This document shows positions 1 to 5,692 of a stretch of 5,692 bases of DNA, in pieces. The translations under genes were made by a program, and so were the position numbers. Under the pieces are notes generated by a model that worked only from the letters and a program-made list of their open reading frames with translations, did no database searches and had not been told where the DNA came from. The stretch is from the NCBI GenBank assembly GCA_003555285.1, contig PWGH01000104.1, forward strand, positions 1 to 5,692. The letters are read 5' to 3'. Source of the DNA: Thioalkalivibrio sp. (lineage in GTDB: Bacteria; Pseudomonadota; Gammaproteobacteria; Ectothiorhodospirales; Ectothiorhodospiraceae). How positions within the stretch are numbered: the stretch's first letter is position 1; every line of letters begins with the position of its first letter.

Positions 1-1
1 C

Positions 2-973
2 CCGCCGGCACCCGCGATGGCGACTGAATTGGTGGAGCATCCGGATAACGACCTGCTTGCCGATGTGGATCTCTACCTGGCCTATGGGATGAACGATCAG
101 GCGATCGCGGCACTCATCAAGGCGATTGAGGCCGGGCACGATGCCAAGGAAGTTCGCTTGCGTCTGCTCGAGGCCTATGCCGCCAATGCGGACGGGCCGG
201 CGGTGCAGGCCACTGCTGCCGTGCTGCGCGCGGACATGGAGCCGAACGATCCGATGCTCGAGCGGGTGATCGCCCTCGAGACACCGTTCGCGGCCCCTGC
301 TGAGCCCGCCGCGCTGACCCCGCCCGCGAAGACGCAGGCTCCGGACGTGGCAACGGCTCCGGAGCGCCCCGCGCCATCGGGATCCACGCCGGCCGCCGTC
401 GGCGCCGCTTCTGGCGCTTCGGGTTCCCGGACGGGCGCGACCGAGGTCAACTCGAATCCCACGTCTGCGGATCCCGCGTCCGGGAAGGCCGACACGCCCT
501 CGGCCGATGGGCCGGGTTCCGATGGCAATGCGTTGGATTTCGAGGTCTTCGACATCCCGGCTACGGCCACCGACGCTTCCGAAGCCAAGGCGCCGCGGGC
601 GAACGACGGCCCCGACCTGCTGCATTTCGATCTCGACGAACCGGGTGCGCGTGAGGAGCCGGCCGCCGCGGCATCCCCGGAGGATGCGCCGGAGCCGTCC
701 GACGCATCGGGGGCCTTCGACGAGCTGACGCTATCCGATCCCGACCCCAGCCCGGCGGCGCCCGATCCCTATTTCGCGGGTGCCGAGGGTGACACTGGTG
801 ACTCGGATCACTCCGAGAACGGAATGAAGCTCAGCCTGGCCGAGGCCTTTGCCGAAATGGGCGATCAGGACGGCGCACTGGCCTTGCTGGCTGAGATCCT
901 GCCCACGGCCACCGACGCGCAGAAGGATCGGGTGGAGCAGATTCGACGTCAGATCGAGGGCACCGAAGGCTGA
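2..973 (+). CDS. fimV: FimV-type polar scaffold protein, C-terminal part (5' end outside window)
   Basis: The reading frame is open to the window edge, so this is the last 323 residues of a larger protein; the ATG at 17 is an internal Met. Fragment residues about 16-76 look like a TPR-type helical pair (DLYLAYGMNDQAIAALIKAI, then RLRLLEAYAAN), matching the 'YLAYG...QA...L..A' pattern of FimV proteins. Residues about 95-270 are a low-complexity Ala/Pro/Asp/Ser linker, probably disordered, with short acidic-hydrophobic motifs (LDFEVF, LLHFDLDEP, FDELTLSDP). Residues 275-323 match the conserved FimV C-terminal domain, with LAEAFAEMGDQDGALALLAE as its core. In Pseudomonas and relatives FimV is an inner-membrane, peptidoglycan-binding (LysM) hub at the cell pole needed for type IV pili and twitching; the LysM and membrane parts would lie upstream. 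A neighbouring truA also fits fimV. Family assignment is firm; the exact role in this organism is inferred. Confidence 0.88.
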   Translation, partial: PPAPAMATELVEHPDNDLLADVDLYLAYGMNDQAIAALIKAIEAGHDAKEVRLRLLEAYAANADGPAVQATAAVLRADMEPNDPMLERVIALETPFAAPAEPAALTPPAKTQAPDVATAPERPAPSGSTPAAVGAASGASGSRTGATEVNSNPTSADPASGKADTPSADGPGSDGNALDFEVFDIPATATDASEAKAPRANDGPDLLHFDLDEPGAREEPAAAASPEDAPEPSDASGAFDELTLSDPDPSPAAPDPYFAGAEGDTGDSDHSENGMKLSLAEAFAEMGDQDGALALLAEILPTATDAQKDRVEQIRRQIEGTEG

Positions 974-1008
974 GCGCTTCGCCACCGCTTCGGGTCGGTT
1001 CGAGCCGC

Positions 1009-1743
1009 GTGCGGCCCGATCGGTTGGCGAGTCTCGCCATCGCCGCGATCATTCTGCTGTCGACGACGCTGATGGCGCCGCAGGCGGTCGCGCTCCTGCC
1101 CGGATACGGCGTCCTGTTGCTGTTGCTGGTCCGGGGCCGCTACCCTTGGCGGCGCGGGCTGGCGCTGGCTTGGCGCCTGAAGTGGTTCTATCTCTCCTTG
1201 GTCTTCTTTTTCGGATGGCTGCACCCCGAGGCTGGGGGCACCGGCTGGGAACGGGTGGTGCCCTCGGCGGTCGGGCTGGGCGAGGCCGCCGTGCGCATCG
1301 CCGCATTGATTCTGGTGGTGGCGTGGGTCACCTGGCTGACGACCGTCTTCGATCGGGCTGCGCAGATCCGCGGCCTCACCCGATGGCTGGATTGGCTACG
1401 ACCCCTGGGTCTGCGTGGCGACGTCTTCGCGCACCGGCTGTTTCTGGTGCTCGATGTCTTCGAGGCACGGCAATTGGAGTACCGGGCGGTTCGGGACCGC
1501 TTCCGGGGTCAGCGTTGGGGCCACCTGCAGGCCGGGCGGGAATTTCTGATTGCCGGCTTGGATCAGGCCTTGTCGGGCGTTGAACCGCCGGGGTCCGGGC
1601 GGTCGAGCCCGGCGACGGCGCCGCCGGTCAGTGGTGGCCCCCGGACATCGGATCCAGATCTGGCCTGGCAGGTCGCGTTGTTGTGGGTTTCGGTGCTGCT
1701 GGCCGGTGGTCTGCTGATCGCCGCTCCGATGGGTGGCGGCTGA
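1009..1743 (+). CDS. Polytopic membrane protein resembling ECF transporter T component (EcfT/CbiQ-like)
   Basis: The product has 244 residues. Hydrophobic segments lie at about 7-24, 26-42, 51-72, 92-114 and 220-239. Between the last two is a basic, helical, probably cytoplasmic stretch (115-190) followed by a Pro/Ser/Gly-rich linker (191-215). In EcfT/CbiQ proteins, membrane helices likewise surround cytoplasmic coupling helices. The stretch from TT at 111-112 through WLRPLGLRGDVFAHRLFLVL and the later YRAVRDRFRG resembles the 'TT...PL..LG' and 'A..ARG' signatures of that family, but from memory only. T components transmit ATPase movement to a substrate-binding S component; no ATPase or S gene is in the window. 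The start is uncertain: GTG at 1009 is the first usual start codon in frame, with no good ribosome binding site, and the next Met is residue 22. The gene follows fimV by 35 nt and its TGA overlaps the truA ATG, so co-transcription is likely. Reality of the gene is likely; the family is tentative. Confidence 0.72.
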   Translation: MRPDRLASLAIAAIILLSTTLMAPQAVALLPGYGVLLLLLVRGRYPWRRGLALAWRLKWFYLSLVFFFGWLHPEAGGTGWERVVPSAVGLGEAAVRIAALILVVAWVTWLTTVFDRAAQIRGLTRWLDWLRPLGLRGDVFAHRLFLVLDVFEARQLEYRAVRDRFRGQRWGHLQAGREFLIAGLDQALSGVEPPGSGRSSPATAPPVSGGPRTSDPDLAWQVALLWVSVLLAGGLLIAAPMGGG

Positions 1744-2561
1744 TGCCGGAGATCATCGAGGGCTCGCAGCGTTGGGCGCTGGGAGTCGAATACGATGGCA
1801 ATGCCTTCGTCGGCTGGCAGCGGCAGAAGGATGGCCCGAGTGTGCAGGCGGCCGTCGAGCAGGCGCTGGGCTATGTCGCCGGACACCCGGTCGAGCTGCA
1901 CTGTGCCGGGCGGACCGACGCTGGCGTGCATGCCACGGGGCAAGTGATCCACTTCGACAGTACCGCACGCCGCCAGGAGCGTAACTGGTTGCTGGGCGCC
2001 AATGCGCGGTTGCCGGAGACGGTGACCCTGCTCTGGGCACGGCCGATGCCGAGGGCCTTCCACGCGCGGTTTGCCGCTCACGCGCGCCGCTATCGTTATG
2101 TGATCGCCAATCAGGCGCTGCGCCCGGCGATCCAGGCGGGCAAGGTGGCCTGGTGGCGGTATCCGTTGGACGCCGATCGCATGCACGAGGCCGCACAGGG
2201 GCTGTGCGGTGAGCACGATTTCACCAGCCTGCGCGCCGCCGCCTGCCAAGCCCGATCGGCGGTGAAAACGATCCATGCCATCCGGGTGCACCGCCAGGGC
2301 CGCTATATCCTGCTCGACGTCCACGCCAATGCCTTTCTGCATCACATGGTGCGCAATATCGCCGGGGCGCTGATCGCCATCGGTCAGGGCAAGCAACCGG
2401 TGCACTGGATCGAGACCCTGTTGAAGGCCCGCGACCGCCGCGCCTCGGGCATCACTGCCCCGGCCGGCGGCCTGTACCTGGTCGGCGTGGACTACGACCC
2501 GATCTTCGCCCTCCCACCCCCCGATCAGCCGCTCGTGTGGCCCCTCTTCCCCGACGTTTGA
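1743..2561 (+). CDS. truA: tRNA pseudouridine(38-40) synthase TruA
   Basis: TruA isomerises uridines 38-40 in the anticodon arm of many tRNAs to pseudouridine, acting in the cytoplasm without cofactor. The 272-residue length is normal for the family. Visible signatures are YDGNAFVGWQRQ (17-28), GRTDAGVHATGQV (56-68) with the catalytic Asp59, the RRYRYVI segment (115-121) that carries the conserved active-site Tyr, HDFTSLRA (158-165), FLHHMVRNIAGAL (198-210) and APAGGLYLVGVDY (239-251). The ATG at 1743 is chosen because the family N-terminus begins just before the LGVEYDG strand; an in-frame GTG at 1683 would add 20 residues lying wholly inside the upstream gene. The start overlaps the upstream stop by one base (TGATG), which suggests translational coupling by re-initiation; only a weak GGTGG-like ribosome binding site is present. 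All key residues are intact. Confidence 0.97.
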   Translation: MPEIIEGSQRWALGVEYDGNAFVGWQRQKDGPSVQAAVEQALGYVAGHPVELHCAGRTDAGVHATGQVIHFDSTARRQERNWLLGANARLPETVTLLWARPMPRAFHARFAAHARRYRYVIANQALRPAIQAGKVAWWRYPLDADRMHEAAQGLCGEHDFTSLRAAACQARSAVKTIHAIRVHRQGRYILLDVHANAFLHHMVRNIAGALIAIGQGKQPVHWIETLLKARDRRASGITAPAGGLYLVGVDYDPIFALPPPDQPLVWPLFPDV

Positions 2562-2581
2562 TTCCACCCGCACCGAGCGCA

Positions 2582-2609
2582 GGCCAAGCGCAGGATGGGC
2601 CAAGCGCAG
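2582..2609 (+). repeat. Short direct repeat in the truA–trpF gap
   Basis: The 12-mer GGCCAAGCGCAG occurs at 2582-2593 and again at 2598-2609, 16 nt apart start to start. A shorter third copy of its 3' part, AGCGCAG, lies just upstream at 2576-2582. The copies are in noncoding DNA between the truA stop and the trpF start. They could be a protein binding site array or a slippage product. In GC-rich DNA a 12-nt exact repeat this close is unusual but not decisive. Confidence 0.45.
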
Positions 2610-2650
2610 CGGACCCACCCGTTCCCGTGCCTGGGGTGCCGATGGGTTCG
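2610..2650 (+). other. Possible RNA hairpin upstream of trpF
   Basis: CGGACCCA at 2610-2617 can pair with TGGGTTCG at 2643-2650 over eight positions, one of them a G·U wobble at 2612/2648. The loop is 25 nt and could hold a small inner stem. A competing stem, CACCC (2616-2620) with GGGTG (2634-2638), shares bases with the first. A modest pyrimidine stretch, TGCTTTCT, follows at 2651-2658, and the trpF ATG is 26 nt beyond the stem. This is weaker than a standard intrinsic terminator because the loop is long and there is no U-run, so a leader or attenuator role is only a guess. Confidence 0.25.
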
Positions 2651-2675
2651 TGCTTTCTGGTACTCTCCGATTCCT

Positions 2676-3302
2676 ATGCGCTACCGAATCAAGATCTGTG
2701 GAATCACCGAACCGGGTTTGGCGGTGCAGGCGGCGCAGGCCGGTGCCGACGCGATCGGACTGGTGTTTCATGCCGCCAGCCGGCGTGCGGTGGATGGGCA
2801 CCGGGCGGCGGAGATTCTGGCGGTGCTGCCACCCTTTGTGACCACGGTGGGGCTGTTCGTCGATCCGTCATCGGAGGCAGTCGAGGCGGTGCTGGGCCGG
2901 GTGCGGCTGGATCTGCTGCAATTTCATGGCAGCGAACCGGCGGCGTTTTGCACCGGCTTCGGGGTGCCGTATCTGAAGGCCATTGCGATGGGTGAGCGGG
3001 GCGACCCGCGACAGGCGATGGATGCCCATCCGGATGCCCAGGGTTTTCTGCTGGACAGCCACGGTGGCGGCAAGATGGGCGGGTCCGGAGAACGCTTCGA
3101 CTGGGCCTCGATTGCGGGTCCATTGCCGCGGCCGTGGTTGTTGGCCGGCGGCTTGGATGCGGGCAACGTCGGGGCCGCGCTCGCCGAACTCCGGCCCTAC
3201 GGGGTCGATGTGAGCTCCGGGGTGGAGGCGGCACCCGGACAAAAGAACCCCGAACTCATTCGGGACTTCGTACACGCAGTGAGACAGGTGGAACGTGACT
3301 GA
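2676..3302 (+). CDS. trpF: Phosphoribosylanthranilate isomerase TrpF
   Basis: TrpF catalyses the Amadori rearrangement of N-(5'-phosphoribosyl)anthranilate to CdRP, the third step from chorismate to tryptophan, as a cytoplasmic beta/alpha barrel. The 208-residue length is typical. Seen in order: KICGIT (6-11) with the catalytic base Cys8, DAIGLVF (25-31), LLQFHGSE (80-87), FLLDS (124-128) with the catalytic acid Asp127, the GGSG..FDW loop (135-143), LLAGGL (155-160) and GVDVSSGVE (176-184), the last two belonging to the phosphate-binding side of the barrel. The ATG at 2676 is chosen because RYRIKICG is the usual N-terminus; an in-frame ATG at 2595 would add 27 residues with no family counterpart. 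No strong ribosome binding site precedes the start. The gene is a stand-alone trpF, not fused to trpC, and its 3' end overlaps trpB by 8 nt. Confidence 0.97.
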   Translation: MRYRIKICGITEPGLAVQAAQAGADAIGLVFHAASRRAVDGHRAAEILAVLPPFVTTVGLFVDPSSEAVEAVLGRVRLDLLQFHGSEPAAFCTGFGVPYLKAIAMGERGDPRQAMDAHPDAQGFLLDSHGGGKMGGSGERFDWASIAGPLPRPWLLAGGLDAGNVGAALAELRPYGVDVSSGVEAAPGQKNPELIRDFVHAVRQVERD

Positions 3303-4515
3303 ACTGAAGCAGCCAATCGACTGGCCGGCCTTTCCGGATCCACGGGGGCATTTCGGACCCTACGGCGGGCGTTTCGTCGCCGAGACCCTGATGGGGGCGC
3401 TGGACGATCTGCAGGCGGTGTACGAACGCTACATGCGGGATCCGGAGTTCCTGGCCGAACTCGATGCCGATCTCGCGCATTTCGTCGGGCGGCCGAGCCC
3501 GCTCTACCACGCCGAGCGGTTATCGCGGGAGTTGGGCGGCGCCCAGATCTACCTGAAGCGCGAGGACCTGAACCACACCGGCGCGCACAAGGTGAACAAC
3601 ACCATCGGTCAGGCGCTGCTGGCCAAGAAGCTGGGCAAGACCCGGATCATCGCCGAGACCGGCGCCGGGCAGCACGGGGTGGCGACGGCCACCGTGGCCG
3701 CCCGTCTGGGGCTCGAATGCGTGGTCTTCATGGGCGCCGAGGACATCCAGCGGCAGTCCCAGAATGTGTATCGCATGCGCCTGCTCGGCGCCGAGGTGGT
3801 CGCGGTCAAGTCCGGTTCGCGCACCCTGAAAGACGCGCTGAACGAGGCGATGCGCGACTGGGTCACCCATGTCGACGACACCTTCTACATCATCGGGACC
3901 GTCGCCGGACCGCACCCCTACCCGGCGATGGTGCGCGACTTCCAGGCGGTGATCGGGCGCGAGGCCCGGATCCAGCACCTGGAGATGACCGGGCGGCTGC
4001 CGGATGCGCTGGTCGCGTGCGTTGGGGGTGGCTCCAATGCGATCGGCCTGTTCCATCCCTTCCTGGCCGACGAATCGGTGGCGATGATCGGAGTGGAGGC
4101 CGGAGGCGACGGCGTCGCCACCGGTCGGCACTCGGCGCCGCTGTGTGCCGGGCGCCCCGGCGTGTTGCACGGCAACCGCACCTACCTGATGGAGGACGAG
4201 AACGGCCAGATCCTGGAGACGCACTCGATCTCTGCGGGCCTGGATTATCCCGGGGTCGGGCCCGAACACGCGTGGTTGAAGGACATCGGCCGTGCCCAGT
4301 ACGTATCGGTGACCGATGACGCGGCGCTGCGCGCGTTTCATCGCCTGACCCGCACCGAGGGCATCATCCCGGCGCTGGAAACCAGCCACGCGGTCGCGCA
4401 TGTGCTGGAGATCGCGCCGGGCATGCGCCCGGATCAGAGCCTGATCATCAATCTGTCCGGACGCGGCGACAAGGACCTGAACACCATCGCCCGCCTCGAA
4501 GGAATCGAGCTGTGA
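3295..4515 (+). CDS. trpB: Tryptophan synthase beta subunit TrpB
   Basis: TrpB is the PLP-dependent beta subunit that condenses indole with serine to give tryptophan in the alpha2beta2 synthase. The 406 residues match the TrpB1 type usual in bacteria. Motifs: [13 protein letters not shown] (20-32), the PLP-binding HTGAHKVNN (94-102) with the Schiff-base Lys99, ETGAGQHG (121-128) with catalytic Glu121, the phosphate-binding GGGSN (244-248), and NLSGRGDKD (386-394) with Ser388 near the PLP ring nitrogen. Residues run about 12 ahead of Salmonella numbering (Lys87, Glu109), reflecting a slightly longer N-terminus. Translation appears to start at the GTG at 3295, inside the end of trpF, with AGGTGG at 3286-3291 as a close-spaced ribosome binding site. 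This overlap, and that with trpA, suggests coupled synthesis of the pathway enzymes. No defects seen. Confidence 0.98.
   Translation: MTELKQPIDWPAFPDPRGHFGPYGGRFVAETLMGALDDLQAVYERYMRDPEFLAELDADLAHFVGRPSPLYHAERLSRELGGAQIYLKREDLNHTGAHKVNNTIGQALLAKKLGKTRIIAETGAGQHGVATATVAARLGLECVVFMGAEDIQRQSQNVYRMRLLGAEVVAVKSGSRTLKDALNEAMRDWVTHVDDTFYIIGTVAGPHPYPAMVRDFQAVIGREARIQHLEMTGRLPDALVACVGGGSNAIGLFHPFLADESVAMIGVEAGGDGVATGRHSAPLCAGRPGVLHGNRTYLMEDENGQILETHSISAGLDYPGVGPEHAWLKDIGRAQYVSVTDDAALRAFHRLTRTEGIIPALETSHAVAHVLEIAPGMRPDQSLIINLSGRGDKDLNTIARLEGIEL
4499..4503 (+). promoter_or_regulatory. Ribosome binding site for trpA inside trpB
   Basis: AAGGA at 4499-4503 lies 8 nt before the GTG start at 4512, within the last codons of trpB. 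It supports the GTG as the real trpA start and gives trpA its own initiation signal in addition to coupling through the GTGA overlap. Confidence 0.65.
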
Positions 4516-5345
4516 GTCGAATTGCCAAGCGCTTTGCCGAAACCCGTGCCGCCGGTCGCGCGGCGCTGATCCCGTACATCACTGCCGGCGATCCCGCGCC
4601 GGCAGTGACCGTACCCCTGTTGCACGACCTGGTCGCGGCCGGCGCCGATCTGCTGGAGATCGGCGTCCCCTTCTCGGACCCGATGGCCGACGGTCCGGTG
4701 ATCCAGCTGGCCTGCGAGCGCGCCCTGGCTCATGGCACCAGCCTGCGCGCTGTGCTCGCGATGGTGCAGGAGTTTCGGCTGCAGGACCCGCACACCCCGG
4801 TGGTGCTGATGGGCTACCTGAACCCGGTCGAACGCATGGGTGCCGAGGCCTTTGTCGATGCCGCGGCCAAGGCCGGCGTCGACGGCGCCCTGATCGTCGA
4901 TCTGCCGCCGGAAGAGGGCCATGAACTCAGCGGGCTGATGCAACGGGCGGGGATGGACAGCATCTTCCTGATCGCCCCGACCACCTCCAGTGCCCGGTTG
5001 CAGCGTGTGGCGGCCGTGGCGAGCGGTTTCATCTATTATGTCTCGCTGAAGGGGGTGACCGGCTCGCAGAGCCTGGATCCCGCCGAGATCGGTGCCAAGC
5101 TGTCTGGGATTCGGGCCTGCACCGATTTGCCGCTCGGGGTCGGTTTCGGCATCCGCGACGCCCCGACCGCGGCGGCGGTCGCGCGGGTCGCCGACGCGGT
5201 GGTGGTGGGCAGCGCCATCGTGCGTTTGGCCGAACAATTCCCGGGCGAACCCGAAGCCTTTCGCAGCGCCGCGGCGGCGGTGGTCCGGGACATGCGCACC
5301 GCGATGGATGCCGCTCGTTCGACCGAGGCGCCCGCCGCGATTTGA
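4512..5345 (+). CDS. trpA: Tryptophan synthase alpha subunit TrpA
   Basis: TrpA cleaves indole-3-glycerol phosphate to indole and glyceraldehyde 3-phosphate, and the indole passes by an internal tunnel to TrpB. The product is a TIM barrel of 277 residues, slightly longer than the roughly 268 of enteric TrpA. Catalytic Glu49 and Asp60 fall at exactly the E. coli positions within [14 protein letters not shown] (49-62). Also seen are PYITAGDP (21-28), LMGYLNP (99-105), LIVDLPPEE (127-135), [10 protein letters not shown] (175-184), GVGFGI (209-214) and VVGSAIV (231-237), the last two forming the phosphate site. The C-terminal tail from about residue 267 ([11 protein letters not shown]) is Ala-rich and probably unstructured. 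The GTG start shares four bases (GTGA) with the trpB stop. No missing residues; the call is secure. Confidence 0.98.
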   Translation: MSRIAKRFAETRAAGRAALIPYITAGDPAPAVTVPLLHDLVAAGADLLEIGVPFSDPMADGPVIQLACERALAHGTSLRAVLAMVQEFRLQDPHTPVVLMGYLNPVERMGAEAFVDAAAKAGVDGALIVDLPPEEGHELSGLMQRAGMDSIFLIAPTTSSARLQRVAAVASGFIYYVSLKGVTGSQSLDPAEIGAKLSGIRACTDLPLGVGFGIRDAPTAAAVARVADAVVVGSAIVRLAEQFPGEPEAFRSAAAAVVRDMRTAMDAARSTEAPAAI

Positions 5346-5393
5346 AGCCTTCGATGTGACACGCGTCGAGTCACGAGACCGTCCTTCGCCGAC

Positions 5394-5400
5394 AGGAAGA
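5394..5400 (+). promoter_or_regulatory. Ribosome binding site for accD
   Basis: AGGAAGA at 5394-5400 sits just upstream of the ATG at 5405, with 7 nt between AGGA and the start. It is the clearest ribosome binding site in the window and fixes the accD start. The 59-nt gap after trpA that contains it shows no convincing promoter or terminator. Confidence 0.7.
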
Positions 5401-5404
5401 ACAG

Positions 5405-5692
5405 ATGAGTTGGTTCGAAAAGCTGATGCCTTCGCGGATCCGCACCGACAGCGCCAGCAAGCGCACGGTGCCGGAAGGCCTGTGGGTACGCTGCGAGGGC
5501 TGCGACGCCACGCTGTATCGGCCGGAGCTGGAACGTAACCTCGATGTCTGCCCCAAGTGCAGCCACCACCGGCGCATCGGCGCCCGGCGACGCCTGGACA
5601 TCTTCCTCGACGAACATCCGCGTGAGGAAATCGGGGCCGATGTCGAAGCCTCCGATGTGCTGAAATTCCGCGACACCAAGAAATACCGGGAC
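5405..5692 (+). CDS. accD: Acetyl-CoA carboxylase carboxyltransferase beta subunit AccD, N-terminal part (3' end outside window)
   Basis: AccD pairs with AccA to transfer the carboxyl group from carboxybiotin on AccB to acetyl-CoA, giving malonyl-CoA for fatty acid synthesis. Only the first 96 codons are present; the family is usually about 285-300 residues, so the catalytic crotonase-like fold lies outside. The N-terminus MSWFEKLMPSRI is characteristic. The four-Cys zinc ribbon is complete: Cys30, Cys33, Cys49 and Cys52, spaced C-X2-C-X15-C-X2-C; in E. coli this zinc domain binds nucleic acid, including the subunit mRNAs. The following segment to DVLKFRDTKKYRD also fits the family. The gene probably continues the trp operon, as trpA–accD (often then folC) is a recurrent proteobacterial order, but its own ribosome binding site would allow independent translation. 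Confidence 0.96.
   Translation, partial: MSWFEKLMPSRIRTDSASKRTVPEGLWVRCEGCDATLYRPELERNLDVCPKCSHHRRIGARRRLDIFLDEHPREEIGADVEASDVLKFRDTKKYRD

Noticed and set aside
849..1583. A + strand open frame of 244 codons overlapping the FimV end and the membrane protein gene in another frame.
   Set aside because: Its product is Arg/Gly/Ala-rich without motifs, while the competing frames give a conserved FimV C-terminus and a coherent membrane protein.
1683..1742. In-frame GTG upstream of truA that would add 20 residues.
   Set aside because: The extra residues lie inside the upstream gene and have no counterpart in the TruA family; the ATG at 1743 gives the normal length.
2658..2666. TGGTACTCT, an extended -10-like element just upstream of trpF.
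   Set aside because: Only three of six -10 bases match, no -35 is seen at suitable spacing, and a transcript from it would start almost at the ATG. Too weak to annotate.
2595..2675. In-frame upstream ATG that would extend TrpF by 27 residues, including two Trp codons, suggestive of a trp leader peptide.
   Set aside because: There is no stop before the trpF frame, so it is not a separate leader peptide, and TrpF proteins normally begin at the RYRIKICG strand.
1563..2801. A long open frame of about 412 codons on the - strand opposite truA, with similar long - strand frames opposite trpB (3520-4401) and trpA (4434-5237).
   Set aside because: They lie antisense to well-supported conserved genes, their products are Arg/Gly/Pro/His-rich with no recognisable domain, and stop-free shadow frames are expected in GC-rich DNA.
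5356..5374. Inverted repeat GTGAC/GTCAC with a 9-nt loop in the trpA–accD gap.
   Set aside because: A five-pair stem without a T-run is not a credible terminator and is common by chance.
1..5692. Search for a mobile element, CRISPR array, tRNA, defence genes or other novel multi-gene system.
   Set aside because: The window is almost filled by conserved core genes with intact motifs; no transposase, terminal repeats, repeat–spacer pattern or RNA gene was seen by eye.

Overview
The window is a dense, single-strand run of six genes plus the first part of a seventh, all on the + strand. In order they are: the C-terminal part of a FimV-type polar scaffold protein, a small polytopic membrane protein resembling the T component of ECF transporters, truA, trpF, trpB, trpA and the first 96 codons of accD. 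The DNA is very GC-rich by eye, and all six visible stop codons are TGA. The order fimV–truA–trpF–(trpBA)–accD is known from Gammaproteobacteria; Pseudomonas, for example, has fimV–truA–trpF–accD with trpBA elsewhere. The most likely source is therefore a high-GC gammaproteobacterium, possibly one of the Chromatiales/Ectothiorhodospiraceae type. The sequence alone does not fix the genus.

Layout. Positions 2-973 hold the FimV C-terminus: a TPR-like helical segment, a long acidic Ala/Pro-rich linker and the conserved FimV C-terminal helical domain. After a 35-nt gap, positions 1009-1743 encode a 244-residue membrane protein with four N-terminal membrane segments, a basic cytoplasmic helical region and one C-terminal membrane segment. 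Its stop overlaps the truA start (TGATG). truA (1743-2561) is followed by the only sizeable gap, 114 nt, which holds a short repeated motif and a possible hairpin. The three tryptophan genes then follow with overlaps: trpF (2676-3302) overlaps trpB (3295-4515) by 8 nt, and trpB overlaps trpA (4512-5345) by 4 nt. A 59-nt gap leads to accD (5405 to the window end), which has a clear ribosome binding site.

How the genes work together. TrpF makes CdRP from phosphoribosyl-anthranilate. CdRP must be turned into indole-3-glycerol phosphate by TrpC, which is not in this window. TrpA and TrpB then form the tryptophan synthase alpha2beta2 complex. TruA (tRNA pseudouridylation) and AccD (carboxyltransferase beta subunit of acetyl-CoA carboxylase, fatty acid synthesis) are housekeeping neighbours without a direct biochemical link to tryptophan. 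FimV acts at the cell pole in type IV pilus and motility functions.

The window looks like an ordinary chromosomal core region. I see no mobile element, CRISPR array, RNA gene or defence system. The feature most worth a second look is the orphan ECF-T-like membrane protein between fimV and truA, followed by the structured and repeated gap before trpF.
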